This document shows, piece by piece, positions 41,909-49,721 of a stretch of 64,000 bases of DNA. Below the pieces are notes generated by a model that searched no databases, was not told the origin of the DNA, and saw only the letters and a list, made by a program, of their open reading frames with translations. The translations under genes were made by a program, and so were the position numbers. Positions within the stretch are counted from its first letter, which is position 1. Every line of letters starts with the position of its first letter. Source of the stretch: DASQPR01 sp963724705 (GTDB taxonomy: Bacteria > Actinomycetota > Actinomycetes > Mycobacteriales > Micromonosporaceae); contig CAVRVS010000002.1 in assembly GCA_963724705.1 (NCBI GenBank), forward strand, positions 682,001-746,000. Reading direction: 5' to 3'.

Positions 41909-42232
41909 TCAAATCGGCGACCCGCCGACCAGCCGGCGTGCCTCGTCCTTCTCCGAGTCGAACACGAGAACGTTCATCCGGCCGTCGCCGGAGGGCGCGA
42001 CGGTGGCGCGGATGCCGGCGTCGCTCAGTCGGACCTGCATGGCACGCGCTTCGGGTGCCGTTTGGACGACCGCGACCACGCTCAAGAGGCCATAGTCGGC
42101 CGGGCCGGCGAAGATCTCGGCCTGTTTGCGCTTCAGCTCCGGGTCCGCCGACCAGCGCAAGATCGCCGCGAGCGCGCCGATCACCAGGAACGCCACGAGC
42201 GGGCCCAGGACGTAGACGGTGGATTCCGGCAC
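41909..42232 (-). CDS. small membrane protein, unknown
   Basis: A 107-residue protein, starting at GTG 42232 (P-E-S-T-V-Y-V), with one N-terminal span (VYVLGPLVAFLVIGALAAIL). The soluble part, about residues 45-105, has a DUF2007-like pattern: LSVVAVVQTAPEARAMQVRLSDAGI, then IRATVAPSGDGRMNVLVFDSEKDEARRLV. Such domains are called putative signal-transducing proteins, with little experimental backing. It lies 90 bp downstream of the ABC permease on the same strand and could be in its operon. Ribosome site weak. Confidence 0.68.
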   Translation of the reverse strand: MPESTVYVLGPLVAFLVIGALAAILRWSADPELKRKQAEIFAGPADYGLLSVVAVVQTAPEARAMQVRLSDAGIRATVAPSGDGRMNVLVFDSEKDEARRLVGGSPI

Positions 42233-42322
42233 ACCCTCAGTTTGGCACCGCGCGGACCGTGATCGCACGCCAACCTGGCGCGTCGCGTCGAACGTACGAC
42301 CAGCGGCGGGAATCAATCCGCC

Positions 42323-43171
42323 TCAGGAATCGGTACGACTCCGCCACCGGAACGTACGCAACGCCAGCACCAGGGCACCGACCGACCACAGGCCGAGAAT
42401 GAGTGCGGTCCGGCCGGGCTCCCACGAATGCGCCGGTTCGAGCGACTGCAGCCGGTCGGGCAGCAACACCGAGCGGTAACCCTGCGCGATCCACTTGAGT
42501 GGGAACAGCGCGCCGAGGTGCTGGATCGTCTGCGGGACCTGGGTGAACACGAAATACACGCCGGAGAGGAATTGCAACACGAGCGCCACGCTGGTGACGA
42601 CGGCGGGGGCCGCCTTGCCCGTACGCGGGACCGACGAGTACGCGATGCCGAACAGCGACCCGGCCGTCACGCCGAGCACGGTGACCCACAGGAAAGTGAC
42701 CCACCGGTGCCAGTCGGTGGGCAGTGACACCTTGCCGAGCAGTTCGGCGATCACCAGCAGCAGGACGGACTCCAGGATGACCAGCGCAAGCACCATGACG
42801 ATCTTGCCGACGAAGTACGCCGCCGGCGGCATCGGTGTGCCCTGCAGGCGCTTGAGCACGCCCTTGTCGCGTTCGACCGCGATCTGGATCGCGAGCGTCT
42901 GGAATGCGACGCCGAACAGGCCGGTCGCGAGAATTCCGGGCACGAAATACCGGGCGAAAGCCACCCCGCCCGATCCGTCGATCTTGTAGCTGAAGATCGA
43001 GCCGAAGATCAGCAATAGCATCACCGGAAACGCGAGCGTGAAGAACACCTGCTCGCGCTGACGGAAGAACTCTTTGAGCTCGAGCCGGCCGCGTAGCCAG
43101 CCGATGCGTAGCGTCGAGACGGCCGTACTCTCCAGGGCCGGGGCGGCGGGCGCGATCGTTTCGGCGGCCAT
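42323..43171 (-). CDS. ABC-2 type permease
   Basis: A 282-residue membrane protein with six spans, the first at about residues 42-62 (VFFTLAFPVMLLLIFGSIF). FLSGVYFVFTQVPQTIQHLGALFPLKW is the conserved ABC-2 permease block. Its ATG overlaps the ATPase stop by one base (TGATG), so the two genes are coupled. Exports an unknown substrate with the ATPase encoded upstream. A 14-bp match to the repeat core seen at 8490 (43101-43114) falls within codons for L-R-I-G here and is probably chance. Confidence 0.92.
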   Translation of the reverse strand: MAAETIAPAAPALESTAVSTLRIGWLRGRLELKEFFRQREQVFFTLAFPVMLLLIFGSIFSYKIDGSGGVAFARYFVPGILATGLFGVAFQTLAIQIAVERDKGVLKRLQGTPMPPAAYFVGKIVMVLALVILESVLLLVIAELLGKVSLPTDWHRWVTFLWVTVLGVTAGSLFGIAYSSVPRTGKAAPAVVTSVALVLQFLSGVYFVFTQVPQTIQHLGALFPLKWIAQGYRSVLLPDRLQSLEPAHSWEPGRTALILGLWSVGALVLALRTFRWRSRTDS

Positions 43172-44031
43172 CAGTCGGTGCCCTTTCCTTTGTTGATCAT
43201 GGCGAGGTAAATGTCCTCCAGCGTCGGTCGCGCCACCGTGAGGCCGGGAATCTCGCCGCCGAGCTCGCCGGCCAGCTTCTGGACGAACGCGGTCGGAGTA
43301 TCGGTCTCGCGCGATTGCCGTCCGGTGGCACCGTCCCAGGTGACGACCGTGGCGGCACGGTCACGGCCGCCCAGCACCGACGGCGGGTTCACCTCCAGCA
43401 ACCGGCCGTCGGCGATCACGCCGACGCGGTCCGCGAGCTCCTCGGCCTCTTCGAGGTAGTGCGTGGTGAGCAAGATCGTGGCGCCCTCGCCCCGCAGCGA
43501 TTTGATCAACTCCCAGAACTCGATCCGGGCCTCCGGGTCGAAACCGGTCGTCGGCTCGTCCAGGAAGAGCAGTTCGGGGCGGCCGATGACGCCGAGTGCC
43601 ACGTCCAGCCGCCGCCGCTGACCTCCGGACAGGGTGCTCGACCGGGCGTTCGTCTTGTCACGCAGACCGACCGCGGCGATGACTTCGTCCGAATCCCGTG
43701 GCGCCGGATAGTACGCAGCGAAGTGCCGAACGACCTCGCCGACGGTCAACGCGTCGAATTCGGTGCTGGTGGACTGCAACACGATGCCGACTCGGGCCCG
43801 CCAGGCGCGCGTCGGATGGGCCGGATCCGTGCCGAGGACGGACACCTCGCCGGCCGTACGGGGTCGGAAGCCCTCGAGGATCTCGACCGTCGACGTCTTG
43901 CCGGCGCCGTTCGGGCCGAGGAGCGCGAAGCACTCGCCGCGGCGCACGTCCAGGTCGATTCCGGCCACGGCGACGGCCTCGCCGTACGTCTTGCGCAGCC
44001 CCCGTACCCGGATCGCAGTCTGCTCTTCCAT
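43171..44031 (-). CDS. ABC exporter ATP-binding protein
   Basis: A 286-residue ABC ATPase with Walker A GPNGAGKT (about residue 40), Q-loop VLQSTST, signature LSGGQRRR, Walker B LLFLDEPTTGFD and H-loop TTHYLEEAE. A C-terminal DrrA-like extension is present. The start M-E-E-Q-T-A at 44031 is the only family-consistent one. It heads a two-gene exporter operon and is divergent from meaA; the intergenic region of 111 bp contains the meaA promoter palindrome. Confidence 0.94.
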   Translation of the reverse strand: MEEQTAIRVRGLRKTYGEAVAVAGIDLDVRRGECFALLGPNGAGKTSTVEILEGFRPRTAGEVSVLGTDPAHPTRAWRARVGIVLQSTSTEFDALTVGEVVRHFAAYYPAPRDSDEVIAAVGLRDKTNARSSTLSGGQRRRLDVALGVIGRPELLFLDEPTTGFDPEARIEFWELIKSLRGEGATILLTTHYLEEAEELADRVGVIADGRLLEVNPPSVLGGRDRAATVVTWDGATGRQSRETDTPTAFVQKLAGELGGEIPGLTVARPTLEDIYLAMINKGKGTD

Positions 44032-44119
44032 GCCGACAAGAGTGCCTTACCTGTCTGAGTCGGCACGAAGCAGGACGGGCGGAACGTGCCTGAGAGTAAT
44101 TTCACCCGATACGTTAAGG

Positions 44120-44133
44120 CTACTCGTCAGTAG
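44120..44133. promoter_or_regulatory. meaA promoter palindrome (TetR-like)
   Basis: CTACT-CGTC-AGTAG overlaps TAGAAT (44131-44136), the likely -10 box, which is only 6 nt before the meaA ATG, so the mRNA is probably leaderless. The palindrome closely matches TTACT-CGCC-AGTAG at the aldehyde dehydrogenase promoter (61408-61421). Both resemble operators of TetR-type regulators of fatty-acid or acyl-CoA metabolism. Confidence 0.55.
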
Positions 44134-44142
44134 AATCCGACC

Positions 44143-46124
44143 ATGTCGTACCGGCTGGATCGGCCCGACCGGCCCTGGGTGATGCGCACCTACGCCGGGC
44201 ACTCGTCCGCCGCGGCGAGTAACGCGCTGTTCCGGCGCAACCTGGCCAAGGGCCAGACCGGCCTCTCCGTCGCGTTCGACCTGCCCACCCAGACCGGGTA
44301 CGACCCGGACAGCGAGCTCGCCGCGGGCGAGGTCGGGCGGGTCGGTGTGCCGATCGCCCACCTCGGCGATATGCGGGCGCTCTTCGACGGCATACCGCTG
44401 GCGGACGCTAATACGTCGATGACCATCAACGCTCCCGCGATGTGGCTACTCGCGCTCTACGTCACGGTGGCCGAGGAGCACGGCGCCGACCTCGCCACGA
44501 TTGCCGGGACCACGCAGAACGACATCATCAAGGAGTACCTATCCCGCGGCACGCACATCTTCCCGCCGGCCGAGTCGTTGCGGCTCACGACCGACACGAT
44601 CGCCTGGACGGTCGCCCACACGCCACTGTGGAACCCGGTCAACATCTGCTCCTACCACCTCCAGGAGGCGGGTGCCACGCCGGTGCAGGAGGTCGGGTTT
44701 GCGCTCGCCACGGCTGTCGCGGTGCTCGATGCCGTACGCGACTCAGGTCAGGTGCCACCCGAGCGGTTCGGCGCCGTCGTCGGTCGCATCTCGTTCTTTG
44801 TCAACGCCGGCGTGCGCTTCATCGAGGAGATGGCGAAGATGCGCGCGCTGACCAGGCTCTGGGACGAGATCACGTTCGATCGCTACGGCGTGACCGATCC
44901 GAAGGCACGGCGCCTTCGCTACGGCGTACAGGTGAATTCGCTTGGCCTCACCGAGGCGCAACCGGAGAACAACATCCAACGCATCGTCCTGGAGATGCTC
45001 GGCGTGACGCTGTCCCGCGACGCACGCGCGCGGGCGATCCAGCTGCCGGCCTGGAACGAGGCGTTGGGACTGCCCCGACCATGGGATCAGCAATGGTCGC
45101 TGCGGATGCAGCAGGTTCTCGCGTACGAGTCGGACCTGCTCGAATACCCGGACATCTTCGAGGGGTCGGTGGTCGTCGACGGCCTCGTCGAGGCGATCGC
45201 GACGGGCGCGAAGGCGGAACTCGCGACGATCCTCGACGCCGGTGGTGCCGTCGCCGCGGTCGAAAGCGGCTACCTCAAGAGCGCGCTCGTCGGCTCACTG
45301 GCCGCTCGTCGTGCGCGGATGGAATCCGGCGCCGACACGGTCGTCGGCGTCAATCGTTTCGTGGAGACCGAGAGCTCGCCGCTGACCAAATCCGGTGCCG
45401 ACGCGATAGAACAGGTGAACCCGACCGCCGAGGCGGCCGCGATCTCCTCGCTGAAGCCTGGCGCGCGAATCGTGACTCCGCGGACGTCGTGGCCGCGCTG
45501 GAGCGCCTAACGGCTGTCGCCCGTACCAGCGAAAACCTGATGGACGCGACCTTGGCGTGCGCGCGAGCCGGTGTGACGACGGGGGAGTGGGCCGGCGCGT
45601 TGCGCGCCGTGTTCGGGGAATACCGGGCACCAACGGGGCTGGCCGGCGCGGCCAGCGCCGACTCCGATGTGGCAACGGCGCGTTCACGGGTACGGGCGAC
45701 CGCCGCCGACCTGGGCACCGGGCGGTTGCGGATGCTCGTCGGCAAGCCGGGGCTCGACGGTCACTCCAACGGCGCGGAACAGATTGCCGTGCGCGCGCGT
45801 GATGCCGGCTTCGAGGTCGTCTACCAGGGCATCCGGCTCACGCCGGCCCAGATTGTGGCGGCCGCAGTCGAGGAAGACGTCGATATCGTCGGCCTCTCGG
45901 TGCTGTCCGGATCGCATCTGAGCGCGGTCGCGGCGGTCCTCGATGGGCTGCGCGAGGCCGGCGTGAGCGTGCCGGTCGTGGTTGGCGGGATCATCCCGGC
46001 CGATGACGCCGAGACCCTCCGCACGGCCGGCGTCGCGCGCGTCTTCACGCCGAAGGACTTCGCTCTGACCGAGATCGTCGACGAACTCGTCACCGTCGTC
46101 CGTGAGGCCAACGGCCTCGACTGA
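44143..46124 (+). pseudogene. meaA: ethylmalonyl-CoA mutase MeaA, one-base frameshift
   Basis: The first part (44143 to about 45456) is the catalytic barrel of an MeaA-type mutase: RTYAGHSSAAASNALFRRNL, FDLPTQTGYDP and PAWNEALGLPRPWDQQWSLR. After SLK at 45456 this frame runs into unrelated residues and stops at 45510. The neighbouring frame continues without gap as AWRANRDSADVVAALE, then the B12 domain with GKPGLDGHSNGAEQ (the cobalamin-ligand histidine) and ends at 46124. One missing base near 45456 explains it. The intact enzyme of about 660 residues would isomerise ethylmalonyl-CoA to methylsuccinyl-CoA. Whether the break is real is uncertain; no riboswitch precedes it. Confidence 0.85.
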
Positions 46125-46156
46125 GCCGCTACCGATGTCGCCGCCGGCGCGTCAGC

Positions 46157-46212
46157 GATCATGGGGTTGATGCGGTTACCGGTCGATGGGAAGCAGCATT
46201 AACCCCATGATC
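46157..46212. terminator. 17-bp stem between convergent genes
   Basis: GATCATGGGGTTGATGC (46157-46173) pairs with GCATTAACCCCATGATC (46196-46212) at 16 of 17 positions, the other being a G-T. The loop is 22 nt. It sits between the meaA stop (46124) and the DUF4126 stop (46226) and likely terminates both. Confidence 0.7.
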
Positions 46213-46225
46213 CCGAGAGGTTGCA

Positions 46226-46831
46226 TCACGACGCCGGCGTGGCCGCCGCACGCGCTTGACGTCGGCGCTTGAGTCGCGCACGGAGGCGCCACAACCCAAA
46301 GACGACGAGTACGAGCGCGACGATCACCAGGATGGGCAGCACGATGGCGATCAGGGACATGCCGATGCTGGCACCATCCTCGATCGTGCTCACGACCGGC
46401 GCACCGACTCCCAACGTCGCGACGTTGATGACCGGACGCGCGCCGGCCTTCATCGTGTGCAGGATCAGTGCGATGACGGCGCCGCTGACCACGGCGAGCC
46501 ACTGGTGGCCATGGAAGAACGTGCCGGGGTCGCTGACCGTCACCGTCGACGACTGGGAGGACGCGCCGAACGCCAGCCCGCCGGCGGTCGGCCGGATGCC
46601 GGTCTGCACGACATCGTTCACGCTGTCCAGCGCGGGCACCTTGTCCGCGACGACCTCGACCGCGAGCAGCGCGGTGAGCAGCGCCAGCATCCAGCCGTTG
46701 GACAGCCAATCCCATCCACGCGGCAGCGTAATGAGGTTGGTGAAGCGGTTGAGCAGGCCGAGGATCAGCAACGGAATGTATGCGTTGAGACCGGCCGAAG
46801 CCGATAGCCCGATCCCGGTCAGCGCCTCCAT
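46226..46831 (-). CDS. DUF4126 family membrane protein
   Basis: A 201-residue protein beginning M-E-A-L-T-G-I-G-L-S with about five spans. ASAGLNAYIPLLILGLLNR at the N terminus, VADKVPALDSVNDVVQTGIRP in a loop and GAVIALILHTMKAGARPVIN are the DUF4126 pattern. The C terminus is strongly basic (RLRARLKRRRQAR) and would be cytoplasmic. No function is established for the family. Another ATG three codons earlier (46840) could be used. Located after the glycan operon on the same strand, 77 bp downstream. Confidence 0.85.
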   Translation of the reverse strand: MEALTGIGLSASAGLNAYIPLLILGLLNRFTNLITLPRGWDWLSNGWMLALLTALLAVEVVADKVPALDSVNDVVQTGIRPTAGGLAFGASSQSSTVTVSDPGTFFHGHQWLAVVSGAVIALILHTMKAGARPVINVATLGVGAPVVSTIEDGASIGMSLIAIVLPILVIVALVLVVFGLWRLRARLKRRRQARAAATPAS

Positions 46832-46908
46832 GCATCTCATTCAACCGCGTACGCGCAAGAGCGGCTCGACAGCGAACGCAGCCGAAGTCGGACCGAGGGT
46901 TCCCCGGA

Positions 46909-48585
46909 CTATCTGGCCGCGGCTACCTGAGTGCGAATCTGGTAGACGGAGTAATCAATGTTCGAGTAGATCATCTGGTAGCTGGCCAGTGCAGGCTTGC
47001 CATGCAGCGTTAAGTAGGTCTCGTCCGCGCCGTGCTGCGGCGAGTTGCGCATCACGATGACGTCCGCGCCGACTGCATGCGGGTCCCGTAACGCCGCCGT
47101 CCAAATGTTGGTCTGTCCAGATTTGGAACCTTCATAGATGACGCGGTCGAGAATCGGGAACGCGACGCGTTCGTTGCCGACGAGGTTGATCAGGACCGGC
47201 CCCGTCGTGTGTGCTTTCAGGAAGTCGCCAGTCCGGGCCTGCATGCTCTGGGCGTTGAAGTCTTCGGCCGCCTCTTGCACGGTGGCCAGTCGGTGGTGCG
47301 CGAAGGCATTGGCCGAGATCGCCGTCACACCGATGATCGCAACCAGCGACGCCGCGACCGCGAACCGCTTCGGTAACCGAGTGAACAGGTAGCCGATGAG
47401 TAGCGCCGCAGGCAGCGCGGCGACCAGACCAAAGCGCAGATTCAACAGGTACGGGTTGACTGGTGGGATGCCGATCGGTTCCTGCCCACGCTCGATGGTG
47501 AGGATGAAGAACGGGATGAGCGACGTCAGCGCCAGGATCGGTACCGAACGCGCGGAGAAGCGGTCGACCGTCACGAGGACGACAAGGCCGAGGGCGGCGA
47601 CGGCCAGAATCAAGATTCCGTGATCGGAAACCAGGACGCCGGCATAGGCCCGGACCGTCCTGGACCAGCTGCCGATCTCGACATCGGTGGTCCGCTTGGC
47701 CATCTGATCGGAACTCGAGTTCGCGCCGAACAGAAAGTTGACCGGCGAGCCGGTGATCGCCCAGTTGTACAGCAGCCAACCGCCAGCCGCCGTGACCACG
47801 CCGAACGTGGCAAACAGGCCGGTTAGACCGCGGACGTCGCGCCACGAGTGACCCATGCGTCGGGCCATGATCAGGACGGCGATCGTGAAAATGCCGCCGA
47901 GGAACCAGGCCTCATAGCGACAGAGCATCGCAAGCATGCATGCGACCGCGGCCCGAAGCAGGTGGCTGGCGCGTTTGGTATCGGCCCAGCGAACCAACCC
48001 GTCGGTGGTGAGCAATGCGAACGCGTAGAACGGCAACTCGTCCATTGCGGTGGTCTGCTGGTAGAGCATGTTGGCGTCGGTCATGAATACGGCGGCGGCG
48101 GCGACCGCGGGCCAGGCCAGCAGCGGGCTGAAGACCCTCACAATCCGATAGATCAGGGTCGCGCACGTGACGTAAGAGATCATCGACACGAACGCGCCAG
48201 CAAGGCCGGTCGCGTACAGGGTCGGATTCCATGCGAACGCCGCCTGGAGGATATGCGGCGCCGGCAGCCAGATTGCCCCGAGCTGCGCGATGCCGGTTGT
48301 ACGCCCGACCAGGAACCGCCGACTGATTTCCAGATGCGAATAGGCGTCCTGATAACCGAGCAGTTGGTGCGCTCGATAAAAGTACACACAAGCCGCCACC
48401 GACAGCACAGTCGCCACGATCGCGACGCCGATGGCCACCGGATCACGACGTGTCTTCTCCGCGGTGACGCGGCGCCATTGCGATGTCGGCCGCGGCACGC
48501 GGATTTCCATCGTCTGGTCCGCCACCGGTAGCCGGGGCCGATCGGCTGCGTACGGGTGGGACATACCGGTTGGTGCGCTGGTCAC
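46909..48585 (-). CDS. GT-C type membrane glycosyltransferase
   Basis: A 558-residue polytopic protein with about 10-12 spans. The first loop has YLGYQDAYSHLEISRRF-like sequence: GYQDAYSHLEISRR matches the acidic DxD/ExD-type loop expected in polyprenyl-phosphate-dependent GT-C enzymes. AMDELPFYAFALLTTDGLVRW and MLCRYEAWFLGGIF are also typical. The start is GTG 48585, whose GTGA overlaps the upstream stop; longer frames run into the preceding gene. The last 150 residues are an extracytoplasmic domain. It likely adds a sugar to a lipid-linked glycan on the outer face, in an operon with a GT2 enzyme and a glycosidase-like lipoprotein. Confidence 0.85.
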   Translation of the reverse strand: MTSAPTGMSHPYAADRPRLPVADQTMEIRVPRPTSQWRRVTAEKTRRDPVAIGVAIVATVLSVAACVYFYRAHQLLGYQDAYSHLEISRRFLVGRTTGIAQLGAIWLPAPHILQAAFAWNPTLYATGLAGAFVSMISYVTCATLIYRIVRVFSPLLAWPAVAAAAVFMTDANMLYQQTTAMDELPFYAFALLTTDGLVRWADTKRASHLLRAAVACMLAMLCRYEAWFLGGIFTIAVLIMARRMGHSWRDVRGLTGLFATFGVVTAAGGWLLYNWAITGSPVNFLFGANSSSDQMAKRTTDVEIGSWSRTVRAYAGVLVSDHGILILAVAALGLVVLVTVDRFSARSVPILALTSLIPFFILTIERGQEPIGIPPVNPYLLNLRFGLVAALPAALLIGYLFTRLPKRFAVAASLVAIIGVTAISANAFAHHRLATVQEAAEDFNAQSMQARTGDFLKAHTTGPVLINLVGNERVAFPILDRVIYEGSKSGQTNIWTAALRDPHAVGADVIVMRNSPQHGADETYLTLHGKPALASYQMIYSNIDYSVYQIRTQVAAAR

Positions 48586-49721
48586 TGACCCGGCCATCCC
48601 TTTGCGAAACAGTCTTTGATCGCCGAGTCGCCGCGACCGATGAACGAGGTGCTCGTGTAGGAAGACGCTTTGGCTGGGTCGGCCCACGCATCGAGGTTCC
48701 AGAAGTAGATGCCGGACATGTGCAGCGTACGGGCGGCGTCGCAGGCTCCGGCGAACCACTTTGACTGGATCTTCGGTGCCAGTCGATCGCTCGTACTGCC
48801 CCAGGCGACCGGGTCCTTGTAGGCACCCGCAGTCGCGGCGATTCCGACCTCTTGAATGACGGTGCTGGTCAGATTGGTCGGGTTCTCCTGCAACCATCCG
48901 GTCCACGCGTCGGCGATCTGCGCTGTCGTGGCGGAGTCCGACAGTTTCAGTTGTGGGTAGGCATCCACCCCGAGCTCCGGGCCGCTGACTCCGGGACGGC
49001 CGGTCGCCCAGCGGCCCCAGTTGTCCGCGTACGCCAGGCGGCCGCGGAACACCGACGATGCCGCTGCCTGCAGCGTCTTCCAGGACGTCGACTGACTAAC
49101 CAGCGAGTCCAGTTCGGACCCGATCACGAAGGTATCCGCGTGCCCGGCCTGAGCCACGGTGAGGAACGGCGTCAGTGTCCGCCGATACGACGCAAACCAG
49201 GCCGTCATGCTCACCGGTTTGATCGAGCCGCGCCAGGCGCCCGCACTATTCTTGATGTTGGTCTCGTCGATGATCGGGCGGATCATCACCCGCAGTCCGC
49301 GTGCCCTTGCCTCGCCGATCACCACTCGCAGCGAGGCCGGCGTCGGCGTCACGCCGGTCTTCGTGTAGACCTTCGTCGGCCGCGCACCGTCGGTGAAGAT
49401 CGGAAACGAGATGCCGACGCTGTTGGCTCCGAGGCCGACGACATAGTCGAAGAGGCGATCGGCATTGCCCTTCACCGCGTACGGGTCGTTCACGTCGTGC
49501 CAGTAAATCTGGATGCCCAGCTGCGCTTTGGTCGCCTTGCTGGCCGCCGAGACCTGCCGTACGGCGGCCGATGGCGACGCCGCCGAACCGCTTGCCGCCG
49601 CCCCGGCCGGCGCGCCCGGGGCGGCCGGTTGCTCACTGGGAATGCTTGGCCCAAGCTGCGAACAGGCGGACAGTAGCCCGGCCAGAGCCACCAGCGCGCA
49701 CGCGGCCGCTCGCCGCTTCAT
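48582..49721 (-). CDS. GH113-like glycosidase lipoprotein
   Basis: A 379-residue exported protein. The signal peptide has lipobox LAGLLSAC (cysteine at residue 20), followed by an Ala/Pro/Ser linker to about 60. The remaining TIM-barrel-like domain contains QIYWHDVNDPYAV, RVMIRPIIDETNIKNSAGAWRG, FVIGSELDSL (likely acid/base Glu) and STVIQEVGIAA (likely nucleophile Glu), a pattern of the GH113/GTA-like group. Beta-mannan or a related polysaccharide would be the substrate. ATGA overlaps with the upstream GT2 gene and GTGA with the downstream GT-C gene indicate tight coupling. Confidence 0.85.
   Translation of the reverse strand: MKRRAAACALVALAGLLSACSQLGPSIPSEQPAAPGAPAGAAASGSAASPSAAVRQVSAASKATKAQLGIQIYWHDVNDPYAVKGNADRLFDYVVGLGANSVGISFPIFTDGARPTKVYTKTGVTPTPASLRVVIGEARARGLRVMIRPIIDETNIKNSAGAWRGSIKPVSMTAWFASYRRTLTPFLTVAQAGHADTFVIGSELDSLVSQSTSWKTLQAAASSVFRGRLAYADNWGRWATGRPGVSGPELGVDAYPQLKLSDSATTAQIADAWTGWLQENPTNLTSTVIQEVGIAATAGAYKDPVAWGSTSDRLAPKIQSKWFAGACDAARTLHMSGIYFWNLDAWADPAKASSYTSTSFIGRGDSAIKDCFAKGWPGQ

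Noticed and set aside
43101..43114. Third copy of the repeat core (CCGATGCGTAGCGT)
   Set aside because: Only 14 bases match and they fall within conserved codons of an ABC permease, so chance is likely.
44032..44142. Cobalamin riboswitch upstream of meaA
   Set aside because: Only 111 bases between divergent starts, no B12-box-like sequence, and the mRNA appears leaderless.
45508..46124. Second half of meaA as an independent small-subunit gene
   Set aside because: No ribosome site or good start near 45490-45540, and the two frames join seamlessly within a conserved linker, so a frameshift is the simpler reading.
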